From NCBI GenBank assembly GCA_963556195.1, contig OY744522.1, forward strand, positions 37,566,518 through 37,630,517: DNA of 64,000 nucleotides, read 5' to 3'. This stretch comes from Sepiola atlantica (Eukaryota; Mollusca; Cephalopoda; Sepiida; Sepiolidae). Below are positions 31,259 through 42,511 of this stretch, piece after piece. Below the pieces are notes generated by a model. The model ran no database searches. It saw nothing but the letters and a program-made list of their open reading frames with translations, and was not told the DNA's origin. Position 1 is the stretch's first letter. The number at the start of each line of letters is the position of its first letter. Both the position numbers and the translations under genes were made by a program.

Positions 31259-31670
31259 TTACTTGGTGATGAATGAGGGCTTTTGGCTAGTCTTGCCCCA
31301 ACCCGAATCTATTCATTGTCAAACATACGCTACTCACCCTTTCCGTTTCTTCTTTATTTACGTCATTTATTAATATACGTTATCTCATTTACGCTAAGAC
31401 TCTGCAAATAATTATTGGTGCAATGTCTTATTTTTGATTATGTATTCTTTTAATTATTCATGCACGTATGATTACTGATTTACATCTACCGATTTAAGCC
31501 AACAATTGCTTATACAATTCTTAGTAAAATCCTACTTTACTTAAAGTTTACCGTTCGAAAGAGATTTGCTGCTCAATAGATATAGTATTCAGAAGAATTT
31601 TTATAAAACGTAAATAACAAAAATATAAGAATGTGGTAAAGTAATCCCCGGATTAATTCCGGGGAGGGGG
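31259..31670. other. unannotated AT-rich DNA
   Basis: I see nothing to annotate. Confidence 0.5.
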
Positions 31671-31699
31671 TATTTGGATCTTTTGTAGAAAATACCCCC

Positions 31700-31744
31700 T
31701 CACCCTCCTCCTCCTCCTCCTCCTCCTCCTCCTCATCCTCCTCC
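31700..31744. repeat. (CCT)n microsatellite
   Basis: About 13 CCT units with one CAT. Reading through on the minus strand gives a glutamate run that has no further support as a protein. Confidence 0.9.
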
Positions 31745-31789
31745 AAAAACACAAACATAAATACCGGATTGTAGTAAGACAAAAACGTT

Positions 31790-32220
31790 TTATTATTTAC
31801 TCAAGAGAGTGGATTCCATTCATGTCATTGAGTATTTGGATAAAAAGATCGTTGACCTATAGTTCTGTCGCCACATAAACTCAACTGTCCACCATTCCGC
31901 GATGCGTTCCACAGTGGCGTTTTGTAAAGGCTAAATATAATCCTAATCCAGCGTGAACCTTAACTGTAACATAACGCATGTCTAAACAGGACTCACAAAA
32001 GTAGGTCAATGGCATGTGTGCGCACTGCACATTACTAGCGGGACTATTTTATTTACAAAACTCATTAGTATAAGGGTCTTCTAAAAAAGACGTGATTATT
32101 TTACGTTACACTTACATATCAGAACTGAACCCTCGCCTTAAAATTGAACAAGTTGATTAAACAAATAATCATCCGAAAAACATCCGGAACATAAAATGTT
32201 TATAGTGCACGCTACTTCAT
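31790..32220. other. unannotated DNA
   Basis: I see nothing to annotate. Confidence 0.5.
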
Positions 32221-32234
32221 AATTGTTGTTTAAC

Positions 32235-33825
32235 AATTTCAAAGAATTTAATGTTGCCGTGGCATTACCTTGTAGAATCGGATTACATTTCAGACAGAAG
32301 TTTCATTTTTTCCCTATTTTATTGTACGGCTGCCAGTGTAATAAAAAAAGGCGTTCTACTGAGCTACGCCGTGTTCTCTCTGAACTCTACAACAAGTGCC
32401 TTGCCGAATCTTGCTTCCCCGATAACTGAAAAAAAAATGCTTCTGTGGTACCAGTTTTCAAGAACTCTGAAAGAACTGACCCGCAAAATTATCGCCCCAC
32501 CAGTCTCCTCCCGCTTTTTGCTAAAATCTTTGAACCATTAATCAATCTAACGATAGTCCGCTACCTCGTAATTGCTAAACTTCTTTCTGACCAACAGTAT
32601 TGATTTAGGCCAGCCCGTTCTGCTGCGGATATCCTAACGGTGATATCTGAACGTATATATAATGGATAAGGCAGGTGATAATCGATATATTCAAAGCCTT
32701 TAACAGAGTCTGACATGAAGGTCTTGTCGTGAAAATTAATTCTTACGCTATTCCTGTTGAATATTTAATATAACAAAACCCTTCTTAGCTAAAAGACGGA
32801 TCCAGATCGTCCTCGATGGTCGTACATTTAAAGAACCTCACGTTAATGCGGGTGTGCTCTAAGGGTGGATCCTTGGACCTTTATTTTTCCTGATTTTCAT
32901 AAACGACTTCACTGATATAATTGCGTCTGCGATGCCTACTTTTGCTGATGACATCACGCTTTATTGTCGAATCAAACGTCTACATATCCGAGGCAATGGC
33001 TCAATCCTTAGTAAATAACATCCAGTCTGTAGTGGAATCAGGCCGAAATGGATGGTTACATTTAATGCTACTAAGACAAATCTTTAAGAATTATGCCATC
33101 GATTGCCAAGGCTAATCGCACCGTTTCTGAGAGTCCAACATTTTAACCCCGAGGCCTAACATTCATAGGTAACATGAATTAGAACAAATACATAGAATAT
33201 ACTGCAAAGTCTGCTGCAAAAAAGGTGGGCTCCCTTTATCGGGCTAGAAAACTTTTTACACCTGCCAGTATCCTATATCTCTACAAAGCCACCATTCGGT
33301 CATCGAGTAGTGTTGACACACGTGAGCTGGTGCACCAACCACTAACCTCTTCCCGTTGGACAGAGTAAAAAAAAAGAACCTATGACCTAATATGCCCCAC
33401 ACTATCTACCAAGCTCTAACCCCGTGTCCCATTGTCGCAGCGTTTCATGCCTGTGCTTGTTTTACACGTACTTCAACAGAATCTGCTGCGACGAACTTGT
33501 TGCGCTTGTGTCCTCTAAACGTAAATACAACCGACTAAGTCGACAAGAAGTAAAATCCCACCCCTTCACTGTTAAGGTACTCAGATGCCGAGACACTTTC
33601 TACTCTAGTAGCTTCTTTTACTGGAACCGCTTGCCTTTGGAATTCTCTTCCTGCTCCTTTTTTCTCTGACTTTACCAACATGCAGACATTTAAATATAAT
33701 GTGAACAAACATTTCGCTGCACAACTCTCCAATTAAGATGCCCCTATAAATCTGTTGCCTAATTCACAGTAGCCCCTTCCGTCTCAGTGACAATGTGACC
33801 CCTTGTTTGGGGGTGAATATAAGTC
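32235..33825 (+). pseudogene. jockey/CR1-like LINE reverse transcriptase, decayed
   Basis: Coding traces in order: ELRRVLSELYNKCLAESCFP (32350-32430), VVPVFKNSERTDPQNYRPTS (32445), LSDQQY and SAADILTVISERI (32590), IQIVLDGRTFKEPHVNAGV (32800), GPLFFLIFINDFTDIIASAM then FADDITLY with the catalytic FADD at 32941-32952. After this come KYIEYTAKSAAKKVGSLYRA (33188) and the tail shared with the copy at 5.6-6.2 kb. At least ten frameshifts or stops separate the pieces. The 5' half of the element, including the endonuclease, is absent. Confidence 0.85.
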
Positions 33826-33948
33826 AACAAAAAAATAAAATAAAATAAATAAACGCCGCAGCCAGAATCAAGAAATCGGAGCTTCTGCTCTCGCATTGAT
33901 TTAAGCAGAATATTGACACGTATGAATCTCATCACCCGGCAGTCAAAA

Positions 33949-34120
33949 TTTAAGTTCAAAGTTTAAGTTCAAAGTTTAAGTTCAAAGTTTAAGTTCAAAG
34001 TTTAAGTTCAAAGTTTAAGTTCAAAGTTTAAGTTCAAAGTTCAAGTTCAAAGTTCAAGTTCAAAGTTTAAGTTCAAAGTTTAAGTTCAAAGTTTAAGTTC
34101 AAAGTTTAAGTTCAAAGTTT
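33949..34120. repeat. 13-bp tandem repeat, about 13 copies
   Basis: Unit TTTAAGTTCAAAG with a TTCAAG variant in two neighbouring copies. Confidence 0.95.
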
Positions 34121-34421
34121 CCTCTGTGTTAACTGTCCCATATTTCAATTACAATTTATTACTATTATTTGAAATCGTAACAATTTTGTGATTACATTAG
34201 TATAATGAGATACTAATCAATCTAAATAATATGGAGTAGTTGACATTTCCAAGAATGCTAGACGAATTGCGGCATTGAAAGAAATAATGAAGCTCTTTGC
34301 AACTAGAACCTGGAATGTGTAAAGACATTACGAAACTAATCGCAAATGGTTGTTAAAAAACTTTGGTAAGAACGTGTAGCACACAAGAATTAAGCAAATT
34401 TCAATCGAGTTTCAGTATTTC

Positions 34422-35104
34422 GGATCAAGACTAGAATAAGGACCCCAGATCATTAACACAAGACGCGGGACATGGTTTGGAAATCACCGGTTGACCTCGC
34501 AATACACGTGGTCTCTATTTACAAAACACTTGTAAATAAATCTTTTATTTATTTTAATAAATGCAGTATATTTCGGAATTTTTTTTTCTTTTAACATGTT
34601 AATATTTATTTTAAGGCAGAGAGTCCATAAATAAAACAAATAAAATATTAACATGTTTTCTTTTAAAACATGTTTTTGTGTCACTATTTACTTGCCTCCC
34701 CACGAGGGCAGAAATGGGGGGGGTATGAAATATTTATCATCGTACTTAAGTAATCTTTCGTTTTGTAGGGAAAAATCAAGCTTCCCAAAAAGGGGCATTC
34801 TGGATCTTACCTCAGTTTAGAAGGATTTTCCATACTACACTTTGCTCCTAGCCCGAGGGGGCAAAACGGAAGATTACGCAAGTTATTTTAATAAATAAAC
34901 GAAATATATACGTTTTTAAAAAATCGGCTAACTTGTAATCTTTCGTTTTGCCTCCCCACGAGCATTTATTAAAATAAATAAAAGATTTATTTACAAGTGT
35001 TTTGTAAATAGAGACCACGTGTATTGCGAGGTCAACCGGTGATTTCCAAAACATGTCCCGCGTCTTGTGTTAATGATCTGGGGTCCTTATTCTAGTCTTG
35101 GTCC
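34422..35104. mobile_element. 683-bp foldback/MITE element with 8-bp target duplication
   Basis: GGATCAAGACTAGAATAAGG begins the left arm and CCTTATTCTAGTCTTGGTCC ends the right arm. The arms match over about 140 bp (34422-34563 and 34963-35104), including CACGTGGTCTCTATTTAC. A direct repeat AGTATTTC flanks the element at 34414-34421 and 35105-35112. A smaller inverted repeat around TTAACATG and a repeated TAATCTTTCGTTTTG word lie inside. No transposase ORF. The 8-bp duplication suggests mobilisation by an hAT-type transposase. Confidence 0.9.
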
Positions 35105-35114
35105 AGTATTTCTT

Positions 35115-36075
35115 ATTAGAATGTAGCATAATCACCAATTCCATCTATTTAAACGTAAAATCGACAAAAGACAAATTATCTCCCCATAATTAACTTTCAA
35201 ACTTATTTCTCATTATAACAGGATGTCACTACACACGACAATTCGGAGAAAATTGCGTACTCCAGATTACTTGCCGTTATGGAAACAAACAGATACATTC
35301 CAAACATTTTATTCAAGAATTTTACATTTTTGTCGTGTTAATCATCCGAAGAACGCAATGGAACGATGGTCAACAACTCCAGGATAATCCATTGCAACTG
35401 GAGTAAAAATTAATCCGTCCCTAATTCTTTTATCTTTGCGTGTCGAGCGACGGACCCGGGTCAATTGCGGACTTGGACAAATGTTTTAATGTCGAAAATG
35501 TACTAGCATCCCATATCAACGAGTGTCTCTCTTTAAAAAAGTAAACGGTCGTCCTATATGGTCGCTCTCCATTGGCCGAGGCCAACGAGTTCGATTTGGG
35601 AAGAGAATCCAGCTGTATCCAGACCGCTTATGAAATTGTATATCTTTTATGCGCCATAAAGATAAGTGTTTTCAAATAAGTTTTTCATAAATCTATTGTA
35701 TAAACAAACATGATGACATAACGATCGATTTCAAAGAAGAATAAGTTATTTATTTAATTTGAACGAGGCCATTTTGTATGCGTTGTACGTTTTTATTTCC
35801 ATATCCCAATTTTAATCGACTCAAAACTTATTTTCTAAACTTTAGATACTTTCATATTTTCCCAACCGTGAATAAAATATTATTTTATTATTGCGTGATT
35901 TTTTGTTCACTTTTTTATCGCATTATTTTGTTTTCTTTGGGTGTTTTTTTTACTCATTTCTTTTATGTCTTTTTCTTTTGTCCTTCTGTTATTGCTTCTT
36001 TTTTACCCGAAGAAGGTATAAATTATACTGCAGCCTAATGTGAATTGAATATACTCAATTTCACGTTTTTCCAGT
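35115..36075. other. unannotated DNA
   Basis: GC-richer patches at 35390-35480 and 35540-35620, otherwise AT-rich. The words TCCAAACATTTTATTCAAGAATTTTACATTTTTGTC at 35298-35333 (given as a position) resemble the inner arm of the Tc1-type element at 15.2 kb, so a small Tc1 relic may be present at 35245-35345. Confidence 0.4.
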
Positions 36076-36078
<3 letters not shown>

Positions 36079-36145
<67 letters not shown>

Positions 36146-36154
36146 GTAATATAT

Positions 36155-36204
<50 letters not shown>

Positions 36205-36260
36205 CAATTATATGTATATATATATATTACAATTATATATATATATATATATATTACAAT

Positions 36261-36300
<40 letters not shown>

Positions 36301-36305
36301 ACAAT

Positions 36306-36338
<33 letters not shown>

Positions 36339-36455
36339 TAAAATTATATATATATATATATTAAAATTATATATATAAATAAAAAATGTATATATATTAG
36401 AATTATATATATATATATTAGAATTATATATATATATATATATATTTATTTATTC
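36079..36455. repeat. compound (TA)n microsatellite with TTACAAT inserts
   Basis: TA runs alternate with TTACAATTA, TTAAAATTA and TTAGAATTA words, so the array expanded by units of about 30-60 bp as well as by single TA steps. Confidence 0.95.
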
Positions 36456-36700
36456 TGGTACAGAAAAATTAGTACAACATTCGTACCGTCGGTTTCAAGC
36501 ACGGAAGGTCTTACCCATCCGGCTCTCTTCAGCTTCTGTTGTCATCTGTTTTGGAAATGTGAGGTCACATGACACTCTTGTTGGGACGCGTTATTTGCTC
36601 AGTGTGTTGTGTGTGTTTGTTTAAATTTGAATTTAGTGTAATAAGACCGTTGAGATTTAAAACACGAGGGAATTCAAGATTAAAAGGAATAAAAAAGGGG
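36456..36700. other. unannotated DNA
   Basis: Contains GGTTTCAAGCACGGAAGG and TCTTCAGCTTCTGTTGTC. Nothing recognised. Confidence 0.4.
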
Positions 36701-37080
36701 GGGGGGTAAAAAATATATGAAAAAATATATATATATATAAATAAATATAAAAAAACCTATATATATAAAAAAACATCTCAATACAAAGAATAAAAGAATA
36801 AAAAAATAAAAAGAGAAAGAGTATAAAAAAGGTATAACAAAGAATAAAAAAAGGAATTAAAAAATAATAAGAAAATATAGAGAATAAAAATGTAGAGAAT
36901 AAAGAGTGAGAGAGAGAGAAAGAATAAAAATAGAAAGAATAAAAATATATAATAAATAAAATAAATAAAAATAAAAATCAATTAAAAATGAATTTAAAGA
37001 TTAAAAAATATTAATAATAATAAAAAATAAAAAATAAAATTAAAAATTAAAAATTAAAAATTAAAGATTAAAAACAAAAA
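36701..37080. repeat. A-rich simple repeats (AATAAAA, AGAATAAA)
   Basis: Short A-rich units with G interruptions. Some runs contain tandem AAAAATTAAAGATTAA-like words. Confidence 0.85.
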
Positions 37081-37617
37081 TAAAGAAAGGGTTTCTCTGA
37101 AATTCCCGTGAGCCAAATTATGAATTTGTATCATTAGCCGTTATATTTTTGAAGGTATGCGTTCTAAAAAACGGTTAGTGTGTAAAAATCTTTTCCCCAG
37201 ATTGGAGTGATTTTAATGAAGAAATTCGGATCTAAGGGAGCTAACTTAGTTGGAAATATGAAATATTTGAGTTTGTTAAAATGGGTTTGTAGATTTAGAT
37301 TAATAAGTTAAATGATAAATAAATTAAATATTTTTGCATTATTGTATTTTGGTGAAAGTCGAAGTTTTTGCTCTTGGAATTTATGTGGATATAGTTTGTT
37401 TAAACTAGTAACTGATAAATAAATTAAATATTTTTGTATTTTTGTGAAGGTCGGAGTTTTTGCTCTTGAAGTTTAAGTGGATATAGGTTGATGAGGTATT
37501 TGTTCGTTTTTATTGTGTTTATATTAGTAGAGGGGGGGGGGTAGTTAGACATTATGTGAATCGGTCAGAGTTTCCTACCATTCTGCTGGGATTTTTCCTA
37601 CCATTCTACAAAGAAGT
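37081..37617. other. unannotated DNA with a direct duplication
   Basis: GATAAATAAATTAAATATTTTTG occurs at 37313 and 37410 together with GTGAAGGTCGGAGTTTTTGC variants, an imperfect duplication of about 95 bp. No gene. Confidence 0.5.
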
Positions 37618-37744
37618 TATATATATATATATATATATATATCTATATTAGAATTATATATATATATATATATATAAATTATATATATATATATATATAT
37701 ACATATATTAAAATTATATAAATATATATTACAATTATATATAT

Positions 37745-37800
<56 letters not shown>

Positions 37801-37939
37801 TAATATAAATATATATTACAATTATATATATATAAATTATATATATATATATTAAAATAATATATATATTAAAATAATATATATATATATATATTAAAAT
37901 TATATATATATATATGTATTTAAATATATATATATTAAG

Positions 37940-37997
<58 letters not shown>
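37618..37997. repeat. compound (TA)n microsatellite
   Basis: TA runs separated by TTAGAATTA, TTACAATTA and TTAAAATAATA words, as at 36.1-36.45 kb. Confidence 0.95.
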
Positions 37998-37998
<1 letters not shown>

Positions 37999-38175
37999 GA
38001 GGCATGTCTAAAAAGTATGCGACCTTAGGCCAGAAAAAATATTTCAAATACTTGACGGGGTTGGGATCCTAACCCCCTTTCAAAGTAGGCCCCACATATT
38101 AGCCCATCGATACATCTACTGCTGGAAACATCAATAGGGGATATCACCACAGTATTAATATTATTTAAGCCATAG
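37998..38175 (-). mobile_element. mariner 3' end remnant
   Basis: It starts at a TA with CGAGGCATGTCTAAAAAGTA and TGCGACC, a mariner-type terminal repeat. The minus strand inward gives SSRCIDGLICGAYFERG, which resembles the conserved mariner C-terminus RCI...G.YFE. The rest of the element is gone. Confidence 0.5.
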
Positions 38176-38945
38176 AAAATGAGAGATAAGAAAAGGTAAA
38201 CTGGTGTTATGGGCTTGCTGCAGAAGGACATAGGGTTGCTTATTCAATCTCGGGCAACGACAGCTCTTTCGGCAAGAGAATCTATTATTAGATGTAGACA
38301 AGGAGAGGGAGAGGAAGATGTACTGAACAGAAAGACTAATTTAGAATTTGGGATTTTAATTTGTTTTAAATTTCACTACATTTTTCTCATTGAAGCAATC
38401 TAACCCGAGCTTAAGTAAAATGAATTTGACTAATGTAAACACATTACGAGTTCTATGGTTATAAAATTAATTATAAGACGAGAAAATGTCGCTTGATGAT
38501 TATTAACATTTCAAAAATGACAAAATAAGTCTAAAAAACGAACATTAATTGTTATTTAACCCTCCCCCCCGCCTACGTACGACGATTGTCGGTTACGTGA
38601 GGTCGAGCAAATTGCGGGGTGTGGCCATTTCTGAACACCACGGGAGGGATACAAAGTTCTTCAACTGTAAATTACGTGACGTGTATGAAAATGTAATTAT
38701 TTAACCGATCACTATGATAACTAGAAAAGCTATATATTATACTTCAGACGTAAACAAATTTCAAGAATTCAATATAAACAACGGTTTTGTGTACGATCGT
38801 TTCTGAGACGATGTTGATTTTTATTGATATCAAGAGTCTTCATTAGCACAGAGAATAGAAACCACGTTCGTAGTTAAAAAAATAGTATCAAGAGAAGAGT
38901 ATAGTTCACTGTCGGTTATACAACAATTCAAGAAGATGAAGGAGG
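38176..38945. other. unannotated DNA
   Basis: A GC-richer island at 38555-38660 (CCCCCCGCCTACGTACGACG) without an open frame. Otherwise nothing to annotate. Confidence 0.45.
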
Positions 38946-38946
38946 G

Positions 38947-39323
38947 TATTGATTTACTCCTCTCCAGGAGTTAGGCACAAGGCCAGTTTTTATCTTACTC
39001 CCACAAGTAAGATGTGACCCAATGTCGGATCGGGAAAGTGGGGTTTGAAAAGCCAGCGCACGAAAGGTGAGCACTCTGGCCATTAAAAATTGCCTGGGCA
39101 GCCTCGTCGGCATTCTCCTGTAGGGAAGCCTCAGACAGTAAGCAATAAACTTACTCCTCTCCAAAGAGAGAAGGCGAAGCCTGGGAAGGTGGACCTCCTA
39201 GAACTGCACAGGACAGACCCATAGACCGGCGTAAGTCAAGCCCCGAAGGCCAAGACAATACCAGTCTATGGGGTGCAGTATCCATCGGAACAGATACTAC
39301 ACTTTGATCTTAGCCAAAAGGCC
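38947..39323 (-). mobile_element. U2-head SINE, minus strand, near full length
   Basis: The minus strand starts GGCCTTTTGGCTAAGATC (39323-39306), runs through the whole body and ends with the standard tail GGAGTAAATCAATA (38947). It has both the GGCCAGAGTGCTC insert of the variant type and the ACTGGCCTTGTGCCTAACTC end of the standard type. It is therefore the most complete form and links the two. Confidence 0.9.
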
Positions 39324-39505
39324 ATGGTTAAGTATATTATAATTACAATTAACTTTTAAAGGGCATACAAAGCCATGAAATCGAGCCTATAAAGAGACAC
39401 AATAGGCAAAAGTACAGGTATAGAAAGAACATACACTAATGGAATTTGTTTTTACAATTAAACAATTTTTCTTTCAAAAGAAAAATATACAAAACTATTA
39501 GAATT
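39324..39505. other. unannotated DNA
   Basis: I see nothing to annotate. Confidence 0.5.
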
Positions 39506-39507
39506 TA

Positions 39508-39864
39508 TAAGAAGAATACTCGCCATAGAACGGATAGAATTAATTTGCCGAGGAGTAAAATCAAGATACAATGATGATATACCTTTTGCCTAGAGTCTTT
39601 ATTCAATTATTGTCAAAAGCCATTACATGATTCTTAATCTAGAAAATGTTAAAAAAATAACGATTCAGCTTGAGGGGTCTTAAGAAGAAATTGAAACTCA
39701 GTGAATCTTGCTTAATTGGTTTTTAATGAATATGGAAAAATTCAATGCAAATCTGAAATATTTGAATTTTCAAATGGAATGTTTTGCCCAGATTATGCCC
39801 TCTAAAAGCCTGTCAATACTCTAAAGAAACTGCAATTTGGTAAATATTTATTTATTTATGTCTA

Positions 39865-39866
<2 letters not shown>
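39508..39866 (-). mobile_element. Helitron-like element, degraded minus copy
   Basis: Minus-strand words shared with the family: ATTTTCTAGATTAAGAATCA, CAGATTTGCATTGAATTTTT and TGGGCAAAACATTCC. The terminal hairpin near 39515 is mutated. Confidence 0.5.

Positions 39867-39868
<2 letters not shown>

Positions 39869-39930
<62 letters not shown>
39869..39930. repeat. (TA)n microsatellite
   Basis: About 31 TA units. Confidence 0.95.
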
Positions 39931-39932
<2 letters not shown>

Positions 39933-39962
39933 AGGCAGCATCTTCTCTTCCAGGCAAGTACT

Positions 39963-40420
<458 letters not shown>

Positions 40421-40750
40421 TGTATGTACAGGATTCGCTTGTCAATTAATTAACTGATCATTAAGGATTTTGGAACCCAGCTGCTATGCATAAGAGGTCA
40501 AAATGTAGGCTATATTTTATTTAATAATTTTTGTGAAAATTCAAATATTTCCGAATTTTGTGAAATTTCAGGAATAGGTATTATACACCAAGTGATGAAT
40601 ATTCCCCAAATATGGTTTAGTTTGGAGTATGTTTAAGGGTTTTAGGGGGATAATATGGTTACACATTTCCATTTTAAAATTAAAATATGTCAGATTTACA
40701 TTGAATTTGATTCGTATTAGACACTAATCAAGTAGGATTGTGGGTGCCTT
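40421..40750 (+). mobile_element. Helitron-like element, 5' part
   Basis: TTGTATGTACAGGATTCGCT, GGATTTTGGAACCCAGCTGC, AAGAGGTCAAAATGTAGG and TTTAAGGGTTTTAGGGGG follow the order of the other copies. It stops before the terminal hairpin. Confidence 0.65.
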
Positions 40751-40873
40751 TTAAATGTTGTTGTTTACTGAGGTATTGCAAATCAGGTCTCACATTATAA
40801 TAATACCAAAAGCGATTCAGATTATACATTTCCTAAGCCACACTAGAATGAATTAATAATAACAAGGCTGGAA

Positions 40874-41088
40874 GGTGGGAAGAACCAAGCCAGCACCCCT
40901 AAAAGAAGAGGCACTCTGCCCTCCTAAAATAGCTTGGGCAGCCCCGTCGGCTTTCTTCAAAAGTTATTACTTCGGATTTTAACGAAAGTCTAATTGTTAC
41001 ATATTATTATTAATTCATTCTAGCGTGGATTATGAAATTTGTAACAATTAGACTTTCGTTTAAATCCGAAGTAATAACTTTGAAAGAA
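40874..41088. repeat. U2-head SINE fragment plus inverted repeat
   Basis: 40874-40952 is a minus-strand fragment of the SINE body (AAGCCAGCACCCCTAA, GCTTGGGCAGCCCCGTCGGC). Directly after it 40960-41000 and 41041-41088 are inverted copies (AAGTTATTACTTCGGATTTT and AACGAAAGTCTAATTGTTAC on the left). Confidence 0.75.
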
Positions 41089-41297
41089 TCGTTAAGTGTT
41101 TATTCAGCAGAGTATATCACGTAGCATTCGTAGTTCTCAAATGATTGTTTCATATTACAGATTTGCTCAAAGGCGCCATGTTTTTTTTGTTTAATTTTTT
41201 AGCATGAGAGTTTGAATCACAAAAATCAGAGATTTGCGAATTGTAATCAAATGTTCAACATTTATTCCATATTCGATAGAATACATTTTTTTTACAG

Positions 41298-41464
41298 ATG
41301 TGCCACCGGATATACGCCAGTTACTTCGGCTAATACAAGCACATACGGTTTTGTACGCGGTTGATTTTAAAAGAAACTTGACTGAATTGTCGACGCTAAG
41401 GTCCCATGCCCCCTTCCAAATTGCCAACACGCTGCTACATGTTCTCAACAAACTAATGTTTTAA
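41298..41464 (+). CDS. candidate 3'-terminal exon of an unknown gene
   Basis: A good splice acceptor (TTTTTTTTACAG, AG at 41296-41297) precedes an open stretch of 55 codons: VPPDIRQLLRLIQAHTVLYA, then VDFKRNLTELSTLRSHAPFQ and IANTLLHVLNKLMF, stop at 41462-41464. An AATAAA lies at 41483, 20 bases after the stop. Codon content is richer in G and C than the flanks and the peptide looks like an amphipathic helical C-terminus, not a repeat translation. I do not recognise the family. The other exons would have to lie to the left, possibly beyond the repeats. Confidence 0.45.
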
Positions 41465-41614
41465 TTACATTAAATTATTAAAAATAAAATAATTTTACAA
41501 TTTTGACGACATTCGCAATTCAATAAACTATATATTTTATAATTCCAATTCGTACAACGCCTCTAGTAAACCGTAACATATTTAGTTTTTTTGTTAGAAA
41601 TTCATTCACATTCA

Positions 41615-41723
41615 CATCCGAAGTTTCGAATCGCATCACCGGTAGTGAATAGTCATATCTCTATGCTGATGAGTCCCGGTTTAAGGACGAAACGTATACG
41701 TACATAGATAATAAACAATAACA

Positions 41724-41728
<5 letters not shown>
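41615..41728 (+). mobile_element. hammerhead-bearing SINE, copy A
   Basis: The left part retains the end of a tRNA-like head (GTTTCGAATCGCATCACCGG), then GGTAGTGAATAGTCATATC, the hammerhead motif and the tail GATAATAAACAATAACAAAT that runs into TA repeats. The same order is seen in copy C. Confidence 0.65.
41660..41708 (+). ncRNA. hammerhead ribozyme motif, type I, copy A
   Basis: Helix I TCTATG (41660-41665) pairs with CATAGA (41703-41708). Core CTGATGA (41666-41672) is followed by helix II GTCC ... GGAC and then CGAAA. Helix III is ACG-TATA-CGT, a 3-bp stem with a 4-base loop. The base at the cleavage position is A after U, which fits the UH rule. All invariant core bases are present. Hammerheads with short helix III are known from Penelope-like and other retroelements. 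Self-cleavage is predicted, not shown. Confidence 0.75.

Positions 41729-41780
<52 letters not shown>
41729..41780. repeat. (TA)n microsatellite
   Basis: About 25 TA units. Confidence 0.95.
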
Positions 41781-41782
<2 letters not shown>

Positions 41783-41960
41783 CAGTTTTTCATGGTAAAC
41801 AACTGATGATCCCTTAAAATAGTGTTAGAAATAAACAAATATAATAACTGTAAAAAATAAATTGACTTACATGAGTGATATTCCACTGGAAGACTTGGGA
41901 CTATAAGTTTTTTTGTTTTTTTTTTAATATAGTTTTAATGGTTGAGAAACTTCCGAGACT
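41781..41960 (+). repeat. TA-flanked dispersed repeat, copy 1
   Basis: AACAGTTTTTCATGGTAAAC to TGGTTGAGAAACTTCCGAGA. The same segment occurs on the minus strand at 48445-48640, also between TA tracts. Confidence 0.85.
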
Positions 41961-42045
41961 ATATATATATATATATGAGTCTTGATTGAAAAGAGACGAA
42001 ACGTATACGTCCATAGATAAATAAACAATAACAAATATTTATATT
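41961..42045 (+). repeat. hammerhead-bearing SINE, copy B, truncated
   Basis: The right half of the motif, GAGTCTTGATTGAAAAGAGA then CGAAACGTATACGTCCATAG, and the common tail are present, with a canonical GTC at the cleavage position. CTATGCTGAT is replaced by a TA run, so it cannot fold as a ribozyme. Confidence 0.75.
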
Positions 42046-42224
42046 TGAAGCTCCTCGTTAAAAAGTAGAGCACTGTAAATGGTAGTAATAACACAGCGTG
42101 ACGTCACTTGCTTTATATGCATCATTCCTTCACTTATAGAAGTTGAATGCCTGTACGTCTCGCCGCCTTTAAAAGTGTTAAAATTATCATTGTTTATAAG
42201 CTGTTCAGAACTGGCCTATCGGTT

Positions 42225-42380
42225 AGCGACTTTGGATTGGGGTTGAAAAATACTTGTAATCCAGGGTTTCGAATCGTGTGACTGGTGGTGAATAGTCGTA
42301 CTTCTATGCTGATGAGTCTTGATTGAAAAGAGACGAAACGTATACGTGCATAGATAAATAAACAATAACAAATATTTATA
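42225..42380 (+). mobile_element. hammerhead-bearing SINE with tRNA-like head, copy C
   Basis: A tRNA-like head (A box TGGCCTATCGGTTAGCG at 42232; B box GGGTTTCGAATCG near 42272) is followed by GGTGGTGAATAGTCGTACTT, the hammerhead motif (42303-42354) and the tail AAATAAACAATAACAAATAT. Boxes A and B would drive RNA polymerase III, so a transcript containing the motif is expected. Confidence 0.7.
42303..42354 (+). ncRNA. hammerhead motif, copy C, cleavage base changed
   Basis: Helix I TCTATG/CATAGA, core CTGATGA, helix II GTCTT...AAGAGAC, CGAAA and helix III ACG-TATA-CGT are all present. The cleavage position is G, which breaks the UH rule, so this copy should be slow or inactive. Confidence 0.65.
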
Positions 42381-42511
42381 TATATAGTTGTGATCCTGAA
42401 GGGCCTAGAATAATTAAGTCAACACGGTGGTATATTTACAAGAGTGTATTTACAGAAATACAGAAATAGAAGTTTGCGTCCATCAGTATTTAATTCTTTC
42501 CCACCGCAGGA

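Noticed and set aside
35778..36038. 86-codon Phe-rich ORF that looks like membrane segments
   Set aside because: T-rich DNA gives Phe/Leu by composition; no homologous motif.
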